From positions 15,686,001 to 15,750,000 of the forward strand of contig JAGUCH010000001.1 in NCBI GenBank assembly GCA_019096065.1: a DNA stretch of 64,000 nucleotides. The letters run 5' to 3'. The DNA comes from Paracyclopina nana (Eukaryota; Arthropoda; Copepoda; Cyclopoida; Cyclopettidae). Within the stretch, counting starts at the first letter, position 1. Each line of letters starts with the position of its first letter. The notes beneath the pieces were generated by a model. The model was not told the origin of the DNA. It made no database searches and worked only from the letters and a program-made list of their open reading frames with translations. Below, in pieces: positions 11,501-21,100 of the stretch. A program made the translations under genes and the position numbers.

Positions 11501-13021
11501 CGTTCAGCCACAAACAAATTGAGGGCTTTTCAAGCGCAACCTCAATGGGTCTGGAACTTTGAGTCTTTGAAAAATAGCAGCCTTTGTTGTGCCGAGGTCG
11601 GATTTGAAGTTTTGCAGGCGCGTAATTACTTGAGTATGGCTGTGCCTCCCATAGAAATTCCAAGTACAAGTTTTGAGCCATACAACTCTGACAGTCTCCC
11701 ACCAGGAAATTGAGTCAATACGTAGCCATAATAGAAAGATCCTATCGGTAGATTAAAGAGGCATATAATTAAACCACGAAAAATACAAGAGGATTTTCGT
11801 GAAGAAGATCTTTGGGCGAAACGGTGATTACTTTTCATATCTCAAGGGCACCTTGACGTAATTGGACAATACAATTTTTTTAGAGCCTTTTCAGTTCTTT
11901 CTTCTTTCTGCGCTTTACTTGCTTTTTTAGCCTGCTTTCTAATCTGGATTGGAATGCTTTTTTAGATGTCTGGGATTAGCAGCCTTTTTGTCTCGGATCT
12001 ACTTTTCCCGGATTTCCCCACACAATTTAAGCCTGCCATTTCCATTTATAATCTCTACGTTTCCGTCTTCTTCATGTAAGCTCCAAACTCCTTCAGAAAA
12101 TTCACTAACATCAGCCTTCAGCTGATTAAAAGTATCAGATCGACTTCAATCTCAATTTTGGCTAATTTGCTCACAAATATCAAAGTTATGTCATCCTAAT
12201 CAAACGAAAAATCAAGCCATGCTCGTGCAACGTAGATAAAGCTCAGTACGATCCGAATCATTATAAATGATTCAATTAAGATCGATTAATATACCCATAA
12301 TTGTGCCCATAAAAACTCTGCTCGGTCTGAGGCTGAACTTGTAGTCAGCTTCAGCTGAATCTCAAGTCTCAACAAGTATTGGCGTTTTAAAAGAAATGTT
12401 TGCTTACCAACGATTTGCGACTGGACAAATGTGTCCCACCTAAATTGGCCTTCATTTTCTTCATTACTATTAATGGCGTCATCGCTAGTGGTGAAGTTAC
12501 ATTCATTAGCGTCTGCGTCTGCATTTGACTCGGTAAAATTGACCATGGACACAATCGTGAAGTTGATGTTCACCCGTAGCATGTAATTGAAGATGAAGCC
12601 TATGAAGGCCAAAAAGGCCACGATCCATCTCACTGGAACAAGCCGACTGACAGCTAGGCTGCTGCTGACTGAAAATAAGCAATTTTTCGCCAATGGCTTT
12701 TGTCATGTGATAGATTTGACGGTAATTGACACCTGTCCAACAAGCTTCACCTATTTTGGACCTTTTCGCACAAAAATACTCCGCTATGAGAAACAAAGAC
12801 AAAAGGCCAAAACCAAAAAGCATCAAAATTATCGTATCGCAATTAGGACAAGAAATTCAACTCGGTTTTGAGGCCAATTTTAGTAGGCAAATCACTCTGT
12901 TTTATTAGCTACTTTAAAATTGTGTGATTGTCAATGCTACTCCAAAAATTGACCAAAAATTAAGAAAAGCGACACAGAAACTACGTAACATTTTCTTACC
13001 TTTATCTTCTGCCTCTGTCAT
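8590..13021 (-). CDS. SLC17-family major facilitator transporter, sialin-like
   Basis: Eight exons: 13000-13021, 12408-12668, 11630-11741, 11231-11409, 11029-11114, 9714-10128, 9157-9398, 8590-8760. Phases agree and give 495 residues, the usual sialin length. The tiny first exon supplies MTEAEDK and joins in phase to SSSLAVSRLVPVRW. Family marks are RW...GF...YMLRVN in TM1, a large glycosylatable loop with NFT sites, YGYVLTQFPGG in TM2, RALMGVCEGATFP in TM4, an intracellular WR..L..LPFW segment, TNPLDIA..YSGTI in the C-terminal half, and the tail SGEEQPWN. The family carries organic anions (sialic acid, glutamate, phosphate) driven by H+ or Na+, at lysosomal, vesicular or plasma membranes. 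The substrate here cannot be read from sequence. TM1 is more like sialin than VGLUT. The intron at 10129-11028 contains a transposon. Confidence 0.88.
10429..10883. mobile_element. Non-autonomous Transib-like element B (455 bp)
   Basis: The left end reads CACAGTG and the right end CACTGTG, its exact reverse complement. On both sides nine unconserved bases follow and then GCCGAT, after which the inverted similarity becomes patchy. The element is flanked by a perfect 5-bp direct repeat AAGTC (10424-10428 and 10884-10888). No transposase frame is present. It lies in an intron of the SLC17 transporter. Confidence 0.7.
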
Positions 13022-14183
13022 CTTCAGAAACAAGAATGTCATTAAGTTTTCTTATCATCAAATCAAAGGTGAAGATGAACAGGAGCAAACGAGGAATTCC
13101 GGAAAAGCCAAACATTTCGTTTTTTGGCCGCTCGCGCTTCGCGCTTGAGATCGCGTTTATTTAAAAAATTACTCATTTTTTTATCAATTTTGAATGTGTT
13201 TTTGCATAAAGTGATTGTTCATTTGTTCGATTCATTAAACGTTCAAATATTTGCGTATACATTAGTTAAACACATATTTTGAAATTATTTTCTTACTAGA
13301 TCAAATTGAGCATCTTTTGCTTAGCAGTCTTGTAACCAAAGCAAATGCGTTTTTGATGCAAAATAGGCCTTCTTTGGTGAAAAAGAGGATTTGCATATTG
13401 AGCTAGTTAATGATCTTTTCGCGAAAGGACCATAAAGGGTACCAAGCCATTAGGGACCTCGGCAAAAAATGATGAAAAAGAAGGAGGTAAATGATGTTTT
13501 TTTTCTTGTCGTGCACGTGTCAAGCTCAGTTTCAGAAAAAAATTAATATACATTTTTTAGTTCAAATGCATTGATAGTTTCTCTGTTTCTCAGCATTTAC
13601 ATGCGTAGCTAATTCTTAATTCGATAGCTTTTTTGAGATAAGCAACTTTCATCTCCATAGGTTGCGTGATTTTGTGAATTGATATTGCGGAAAAAAGAAT
13701 ATTTTTATGAAGTCCTCAAACTTGAAACTGAAGATATTCTCTCTGTTTTTAACGAGCTTCATATTTGATAGTTTGAAATCCGCTTGCTAATTTGCAGATA
13801 CAATGGCTTACAAAAACCTACTTATAACCTCATTCGATTCGTAAAGATAAAATTATGTAACTTTGATGCTTTTTGCCATCTTACTTCAATTTCAGGGACC
13901 CATTTCCTTAATGTATCCGCAATCAGCTTTCGGAAACTAAATTAGCTACTAGCTGTAATTGAAATCCAGCTTATTTATGATTCAGCAGTTCATAATGGTT
14001 TTCTCCGACAATTTGTGCATGGGCTAATTGGCTAATAGCCTCAAAGTGCAATGCTGCAATAATACAAAGAGGATTAAACACCACCCTATAATAAAGTGAA
14101 AGCTCATATGGTACGGAAGGTCGCACATTTTCCCGCTTGATGTCGCTAGTGCTCTTGCGGAAATTGGAGCAAAAACCCTCTTT
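13022..14183. other. Divergent intergenic region, no gene seen
   Basis: Separates the starts of the transporter (minus) and the FMRFamide-receptor-like gene (plus), so it should hold both promoters. It is strongly AT-rich. A minus-strand frame at 13971-14222 overlaps the receptor promoter and shows no domain. Confidence 0.4.
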
Positions 14184-14193
14184 TATATAAAAG
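14184..14193 (+). promoter_or_regulatory. TATA box upstream of the FMRFamide-receptor-like gene
   Basis: TATATAAAAG, about 150 bp before ATG 14341. A start roughly 30 bp downstream (near GGCTCAGCAAAGG, about 14213-14225) would give a 5' leader of about 120 nt. Positional inference only. Confidence 0.45.
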
Positions 14194-14340
14194 GTCGAGC
14201 CCAGGCCAGTGAGGCTCAGCAAAGGCCGTTGAAAGGACGTATTTGGGGCTTCTAGAAAGCTGCTCAGTCACAAAAGAGACAGCTAAGCAAAAGGGTGAAT
14301 ACTTGCCGTAAAAGTCCGTGTACAGTTGTGAGATCCTCTG

Positions 14341-15883
14341 ATGGAGAGCAATCTAACAATCGAATGTATTCATGGATCCACTGAGGCACAAGTAGAACTC
14401 TATGACTCAATAGCATGGGCATTGGAAGGCCTTTTGTTGATTATTCTGGGCATTTGTGGCACAATGGCCAATTTGGCCGCTTTACCTATTCTCCTGTCAA
14501 AACGAATGGCAAATGTATTCAACCGCACACTTGCAATTTTGGCCATTTGCGACACAGTTTACATACTGCTAGATGTATTGGAAAGTATTCGGCAGTATTA
14601 CGAGGACGGATATTGGCATAACCACTTATTCCCATATCTTCTCTATCCATGTCAAAATATTGCCATGGTTGCTTCGATTTACCTAACTGTGATCATAGCT
14701 TTGGAGAGGTATTTGGCTGTATCCAAGCCTGTATCTGTATTTATAGCCGATACAGAAGGTCAAAGATGGAGCAAAGTTATGCGCTTGGTTCTTCCTGTGT
14801 TGGCCTTTGCTGTGTTGTTCAACCTACCTACATTTTTCGAGTTCAAAAGTGAAGATTTCGACGATGCAATATCAGGTAAAAAGGGCCTTTCATCAAAAGC
14901 TAGTTTTATTCATAACTGCTCCAAAAAGCTGGCTAATCATATGACGTTCACAAAAAGGCTAATTATCACGAAGTAATAGCTAGAAGAGCTACCAATTAAG
15001 CTAAGTATGTGCACAATACATTAAGCTGCTTAATGGCTAATTACGTTCAATTATAAAATTATGATGGGATCTAAGTATTTTACCCTGTAATGCCCTGCTT
15101 ATGATGTTACGTTGATTTTTCCATTTCAGAACCCTCAAATTCATCCGCAAATGGCTCGATCTGGGAAATTAAATCAAGGCTCGTAATAAGCGATCTTCGC
15201 CTCGATGAAGTTTACATTTTGATTTACATAAACATACTGCGGAATCTATTGACTGGTATTTTACCCCTGGCCTTACTTGCTGCATTGAATTTTTTGGTAT
15301 ACACACATTTGGTCCAAAGGAGAATCAACGTGGCTCAAATGGGTATAAAATACTACCATGCTTTTATTTAGAATGCTTAAGAGGAGTGTATGTATTTTTT
15401 AGCTTCTTTGTCTGCAACCCACAAAATACACGTGGCTAATAGGCAAGCTCATACTTTATTTGGAGTTGTGGGCCTGTTTTGCCTGGGTCACTCACTCAGA
15501 ATAATTCTTAATTTACACGAAGTAATATCATCAAAAAATGACCAGGAAGAAAAAGGAGGATGCTTTCTTCACCTTCCCATGTGGATTTTGGTATTTTGCT
15601 TAACTTGGCTCCTAATTAGCTCACTTTTCAACATTCTCCTTAGATTGCCAAGTCAGTGCAGCGAATTTTGATCAATTTGTCAGCTTCTGGTAACTTGGTT
15701 GTGTACTGTGCTGCAAATCGAACATTCAGGCGCCTTCTACTGAGGAAGTATTGCTACTGTAATCAAAGCTCAGACAGATCCCCTCCTTTGGTAACTGATG
15801 AAATTACAATCATGCCACAATCTTACAATCGGAAACAATCAAGAATGAGTGCTGCTTCCTTTTCCTTGACAACTAGACTTTGA
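14341..15883 (+). CDS. FMRFamide-receptor-like class A GPCR
   Basis: Four exons: 14341-14875, 15130-15342, 15403-15590, 15644-15883, in consistent phase, 391 residues. TM1 contains GICGTMANLAALP. TM2 is followed by an extracellular loop with a Cys at the top of TM3. TM3 ends with ERYLAVSKP, an E/DRY variant. FNLPTFFE marks TM4. TM5 (ILPLALLAALNFLVYTHL) runs into a basic third loop with RR. TM7 reads NLSASGNLVVYC, replacing the usual NPxxY, which also occurs in FMRFaR relatives (NSSVNF.IY). A Cys-rich tail (YCYC) could be palmitoylated. The family couples neuropeptide binding to G proteins at the plasma membrane. The N-terminus has an Asn-glycosylation site (NLT). The third intron is only 53 bp. 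The class call is strong; the ligand is inferred. Confidence 0.85.
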
Positions 15884-15933
15884 GTTGCGACTCTGAAAGT
15901 AGCAACTGTTTTTATCAACTCAAGAGGCCAGAT

Positions 15934-16851
15934 ATGAAAAGGAGAGGAGAGCTGCCTGCTTCAAAACAATTTTCTCTCAGTTGCTCTCCAATTCTCAATA
16001 TGGACAGCCCAATCTATGGTGAAATTGTGATAGGAAGCATCCATGCTATGGCCCTGGCCTTGGGTTTGGTCATTTCTGCTATAATCTGGATGTACCTCTC
16101 GAAAAAGGCTCTGGGAATGCAAACTGTGCTGGATACCATGATCAAAGATCTTATCATCACCTCGTTCCTCTCCTCTGGTCCAGCTTACGTGAATGCATAT
16201 CGCACTGGACCTTTTGAAAAGTATCCTAGTACAGCGTTGATTTCGTACTTTCTTCAATTCTTCACCGCTCACACGTTTTTTGCGCAAATTTTCCTCACTG
16301 CGTTCATCAGATATGCGAGCATATTTCATGGACACTTGCTGAACGAATATGATGATTTAGCTGTCATAGCTGTAACTAGATGTAGTAATGTGCTCGTTTC
16401 ATTCATCCTCACAAGCTATGAATTTATCGTTCATGATTTTGAACACTCGGTCACTTATGGATATTTAACAGGAATACCAAGTGATCACCAGTTCCCTTCA
16501 AATACAATAAAAATCATGGTTTGTGTGGTTTTTGTCTCAGTTGTGTACATGCAAATTTGCATTGAAGTAACCAAGAACAAAAGAGAGATGGGCATTGTGG
16601 ACATAGGATACTCATTTTGGACCCTAAGATCAATTGTAGTTCTTGTTGGAATCAGTGTACTACTTGTCTTTGTTTGGTTCCATGAAATAGTAAGAAATGA
16701 AAAGGGAGGATTTCAAACCAGGCGGAAAATCCAAGTGACCACAACTATCGTCATTTTTGACCTTATACCAGCCATTATGATCTTGAAGAATCCCCGTTTA
16801 TCTAATTTTGCATATAAAGCTATTGTAGATACACTTCTATGTAGATGGTGA
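15934..16851 (+). CDS. Single-exon orphan seven-transmembrane protein
   Basis: An uninterrupted frame of 305 residues from ATG 15934. An in-frame ATG at 16000, just after the acceptor-like TTTTCTCTCAG ending at 15980, would give 283. About seven hydrophobic segments are visible: MALALGLVISAIIWMYL, a TM2 around IKDLIITSFLSSG, TM3 FFAQIFLTAFIRYASIF with an RY near its cytoplasmic end, TM4 VLVSFILTSYEFIV, TM5 IMVCVVFVSVVYM, TM6 SIVVLVGISVLLVFVWF and TM7 IVIFDLIPAIMIL. There is no DRY, CWxP or NPxxY motif that would place it in a known receptor family. It begins 50 bp after the stop of the preceding GPCR, with no poly(A) signal between, and AATAAA (16858-16863) follows 7 bp after its own stop. 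I do not recognise the family; it may be a divergent lineage-specific receptor. Confidence 0.7.
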   Translation: MKRRGELPASKQFSLSCSPILNMDSPIYGEIVIGSIHAMALALGLVISAIIWMYLSKKALGMQTVLDTMIKDLIITSFLSSGPAYVNAYRTGPFEKYPSTALISYFLQFFTAHTFFAQIFLTAFIRYASIFHGHLLNEYDDLAVIAVTRCSNVLVSFILTSYEFIVHDFEHSVTYGYLTGIPSDHQFPSNTIKIMVCVVFVSVVYMQICIEVTKNKREMGIVDIGYSFWTLRSIVVLVGISVLLVFVWFHEIVRNEKGGFQTRRKIQVTTTIVIFDLIPAIMILKNPRLSNFAYKAIVDTLLCRW

Positions 16852-16857
16852 AGTAAA

Positions 16858-16863
16858 AATAAA
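16858..16863 (+). terminator. Poly(A) signal after the 7TM gene
   Basis: AATAAA seven bases after the TGA of the orphan 7TM frame. It is the first such hexamer seen after the upstream GPCR as well, so it may serve both genes. Confidence 0.45.
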
Positions 16864-17427
16864 AAAGGCTTTGTTAATGTATTTTCTATCATATTTGTTC
16901 ACACGAGCTAAGATGATGTTTTAATTATATTTGTACAGTTAGCTGGTACGTGGTTAAATACATTCCAAGGACAAAAATATCCGCATTGGCCTATGAAAAC
17001 GCTATTCTCCCTCAGTAAGCTGAACTTGTTGAGCGCTCCTCAGACAGTAGGAACCCATTTACAAGTCCATATCTATCCTACAAGCAAATTATTTAACATT
17101 TTGGAGGTCCGTTCGCTGCCTGCATCAGACCTCCAATTTCTGATGAATCATTTTTTCTCATTATTTTTTTTCGCAAGGAGGGATTTTGTCAAGTGAAATA
17201 TTTAGATTTACATAAGCTCGTTAAAAAGCTCAAACTATTTTATGTTGCTAACAAAAATCGTACAAAGCTTTCAGCAAGGGCTTATTGTTCAAAATTAGCA
17301 TGCTTAACGATAAATGTGCCTGAAAATTCGTAAAAATACCTTGAATTTGAAAATTCGTGTAAACGTCTACATGAAAATAAAATACATGGTGAGTAAAGAG
17401 CAAATACACCCTGATATCAAAGCTAAA
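16864..17427. other. Intergenic region, no gene seen
   Basis: AT-rich spacer between the 7TM gene and MITE copy 2. Only short shadow frames. Confidence 0.4.
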
Positions 17428-17587
17428 AGGGCGTTCTCATATTGGACTTTAGCTTACCAAAACCTGATTTTGGTTAACTAAAAACCAGTTTTCGGTAGGT
17501 AGCCACTACATAGAGCTTTACTAAAACCAGTTTTTGGTTAACCAAAATCAGGTTTTGGTAAGGTAAAGTCCAATATGAGAACGCCCT
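17428..17587. mobile_element. MITE, copy 2 (160 bp foldback)
   Basis: Same termini as 8173-8312 (AGGGCGTTCTCATATTGGAC and its reverse complement). Here the inverted repeats are nearly perfect for about 55 bp and the whole element can fold into one hairpin around GGTAGGTAGCCACTACATA. The flanks are ...CTAAA and AAAG..., so the target duplication may be AAA or TAAA. It lacks coding capacity. Confidence 0.88.
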
Positions 17588-18167
17588 AAAGAAAAAAATT
17601 AGGCTAGGTTTTGTGACCTCTTCTTGATTTGTTCCGCTGATTGCTGTAGCCAAAATTAGGCTTCAAGCTAATTAGAAATAGAAGGCTATGCAAGAGAATT
17701 GATGCTTTGTGTATTTCAAATCAGCTGCTCTTTTCTAAAAACACACCGATGCTGAATAATTTCCAATCACGTTAACAATTCGGTCGGATCCACCCATTAT
17801 TTCTTCCCAAATAACTGATACTGAAAGAATGAAAAGTGCGTGGTTTTTATTGCAAATCTACTCGCCACGAGATAAGTATTTAGAAACATGCAATTCTGTA
17901 AGCAACTAGTTACTATCAAGACATGGAGAAAAAATGCTGGCAAAACCCTTTCAGCTGGAAGCCTAAAATTGGCCTAATTAATTGGTACTCGTCAACAGCA
18001 GAGCAGAAGCCATGTTTGCCATTTTGGCATTTTCATTAAATTAGCGAGTAGTGCACAGACTAAAATGAAATATCCCAGTTTCTGCGCTACTCTCCAAACA
18101 ACAATTTGCCGCTACACTTTATGTAACTCTGGAATAAAATAGGCAATCAGCAGCAACAAGTGGCTCT
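17588..18167. other. 3' flank of SCYL2
   Basis: Probable SCYL2 3' untranslated region and spacer. A minus-strand AATAAA (TTTATT at 17846-17851) lies about 320 bp after the stop and is a candidate poly(A) signal. Confidence 0.4.
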
Positions 18168-21100
18168 CTAAAAGTATTGATTTGGCTTCCGAAAAGGCGC
18201 ATTTTTTCGATATCTTTGAGGCGTAATTGTGGACAAAGACGAAGCTGCACCCACCACCCCTGATCCAATGCTCTGCAGCAAGCTCTGCCCGCCGCCGTTG
18301 CCCGCTGCGGCTGAAGCGGCGGCAGCTGTAGCGGCGGTTGACGGCGGCATGAATCCGATGCTGCCGTTAAAGCCTCCCGTCATCATGGGCGGGTTGGAGT
18401 CTAGTGAGTCTTGCGGGTTCAGGAAGATGGATTCCCGCCGTGAACCGGGCCCGCCACCGGAGCTTCTGCGGCTGCTCGGCCCACTGTGCATGCCGCTATA
18501 CATGCCGGGATACACGCCGGCGGACGCGCGCGATGACCGGCGCGACGAGCACGCCGAGTTGGAGGCGCAATTCGGCATGCTCCCGCCCAATTGACGGTTG
18601 AGCTGAAAATTGTGTGAAAAAACTTTTTTTTTTTGATGCACACATGAGAGTATAATGAGAGTTGGTTTCGTGGAGAGTTTTTGCAAATAATTGGGGGGAA
18701 AGCCTTTGCTACCTGTTAGCTCTACATTTATTATGGGTAGTCTATGAGTACAACCGATTTATTTAGTATTTTAGCTTATTTTAACTTATACTTTGCCCAA
18801 CAGCGTTTTCCCCTGTCTCTCTCTCTCTCTCTTCCATTCATCGAGATGCTCTTAGATTCTCCATCTGAAAAAATATCATTTGATTCTTTTTGCATAATCT
18901 ATTAGCACAACGACCCAGCAACCTTCATTCATCACGCAACCTCACCACCAAAACACCAAACCAGCATGCCTTAAGATACTTCAGTGCAGAGAGGGTCATT
19001 TGATGAAGTACTGATTTTCATGACTCACTCTCTATGTTAGTTGCTCTGGAGAAAGCCCACAAAGATACTCTCTTCACCCATTAGTCACCAAAAGCAACAT
19101 GCACATGCTTGAAATGATTATTGAAACTTATTTTTTATAAAATTAAATGTTTAGCCTCCAGAGCTAACTACTGTGTGGTTGTTTTCACTCTCACTCAACA
19201 GCTAAGCAAAGCCATTGTTTACAGTTCAGCTGCCAGTACGGCAAGCGCACACTGGGCTTTGCTTAGCTTTTCAATGTGACCCACCTGCGCAGCTGTTGAT
19301 GGGGACAACAGGGCATTTGATGAATATCGCCTGTTGGCGGCAAAAGCCGCACTTGAATGGCGTCTAATGGGAAATCCAATACCCAGGGGAGTGCCTGGGG
19401 CGCTTCCAGGGGAAGAAGCTGAAGAGCCCAGGATCCCTGACAGCCTCCTGTGTCCTGGGGCTGTCAAAACGTTGTCTGATAACCGCCTTTGACCGAAAGC
19501 AGCAGACACCCTGAGATAATTGTTGTTTTCTGGCGAAGAACCGCCTGAAGTGGAACTCTGAAGGCTTGCTGCAAGGTAGAACAAGTCAAGCTAAGTAAGG
19601 CCTCTCTAATGACGATGCTAGATACCTGCTGAATTTTTCCGACCCATTAAGTCGAAAGATGGGCCTTGTACCACAGAAGCTCTTCTAATGACTAAATTTG
19701 GCACTGACATGTCTGCGGAGCTGTGCTGATGTCTCAAACGCTGCCATTCTGGCAATTTGGGCACATTGTCAAGCTTCAGCTTGTTTCGCTGGTGTCTAAA
19801 AATAAAAAAAAGGGGCGAAAGCATCAAGTAAACTCAAAAAGTTGTCAGAAGAGCAATTTCCAACCTGTCTATAACATCGAACATTTCCTGAAGGACCTCG
19901 TGGACCACAACAAAGTGTTCATACTGCAATTGCGGATTGACAAGTTGGGGGATGAGGAGAGGAAGCACTTTGGTTGCAATCAAATTGACAGATAATCCGT
20001 ACCGTTTGTCTGACACCATCATTCGGAATATTTCTATGAAAGATGATTTTCAAATACGAAAAAAGGGGGATTTTTCAAGTTTCTCTACCTAACACTCTGA
20101 CTAGAACATTGACATCTTGAAGCTTGACTTCAAGCAACAGCGGCAGCACTTCATCAATTATGGCACTTTTATCCAATTTATCGAGGATTTTGGCCACACA
20201 GGCGAGAACGGCCAAAACGATTTTGACATCACTTCCATTCTGCTCGTAGACTTTCCTGGTTTTAGGCAAGACTTCCTGCCTCACAATGTCATCGGTGAAA
20301 AAGTCCAAAATGGTGGGAATCACACTAACAGCTGCCATCTATGGTTCGAAACATGAAATGATATATGGGTAATTTACGAGGTCCTCAGCGCTTGTGAGCG
20401 CCTCAAAAAGTTTGGCGAGGCTTTCTTCCCAATCAAGTTGATAGCAGCATCAGTGAAAGCTCATTAAAATGTAATATCATACAGGAGATTTAGCTACGTA
20501 AATCATGGCTCTTGATTAAGCTATAAGCTGCTGATAAATCGATGCAGAAGCACTACTACAACTCAAACTAAAAAGCAGTGAACGAGATCAAAGCAATTGG
20601 CATAGTGCATATACTACTACATGTCACAAGGACTTGAGTGGAAAATGAAAGCTTTGGCAGTATTTCACCTGTATTTGAGACATTTTGCTCTCCAACGAGT
20701 TGAAGATGAGGGGTAAGACGAGATTTCTCATATCCTCTTCTGAGGATTTGTCTAGAATGATGGCTAACTTTTCTAATAAAGTCACCGAGGCCTGAATGCT
20801 CTTGGGATTAGAAAACACTGGCCTGAAATGATGATAAGGAAGAATTAAGAGAATAAAAGCGCTTTCCACTCATCACTGTCTCACCTCAAGGCCGGAAGAA
20901 TGATGCTGACATATTCCTCAGGGCTGCATTCCCTAACCAGAAATAAGACGGGCTCTAAAACCGCGGCCAGCACTTCTTGGCTGCGAATTTCTTGCTCCAG
21001 CAAAGGCCACGTGTGTTGGAACCAGAGTTTCTGCAACGCAAAAATTAATGCAGGATTTGGGGAGGAAAACCGCCTCGCTTTAATCTAATCCACAATTACA

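Noticed and set aside
12669..12693. Start of the transporter within the frame reading AKNCLFSV
   Set aside because: The codon is TTG, not ATG, and a TTATTTTCAG acceptor at 12669 joins in phase to a small exon (13000-13021) with a true ATG.
12506..12826. 106-codon minus-strand frame overlapping the transporter exon
   Set aside because: It is another frame of exon 12408-12668; the sialin frame has clear family motifs.
13971..14222. 83-codon minus-strand frame across the GPCR promoter
   Set aside because: No domain and it overlaps the TATA box of the plus-strand gene.
18229..18594. 121-codon plus-strand frame
   Set aside because: Antisense shadow of the GC-rich SCYL2 exon.
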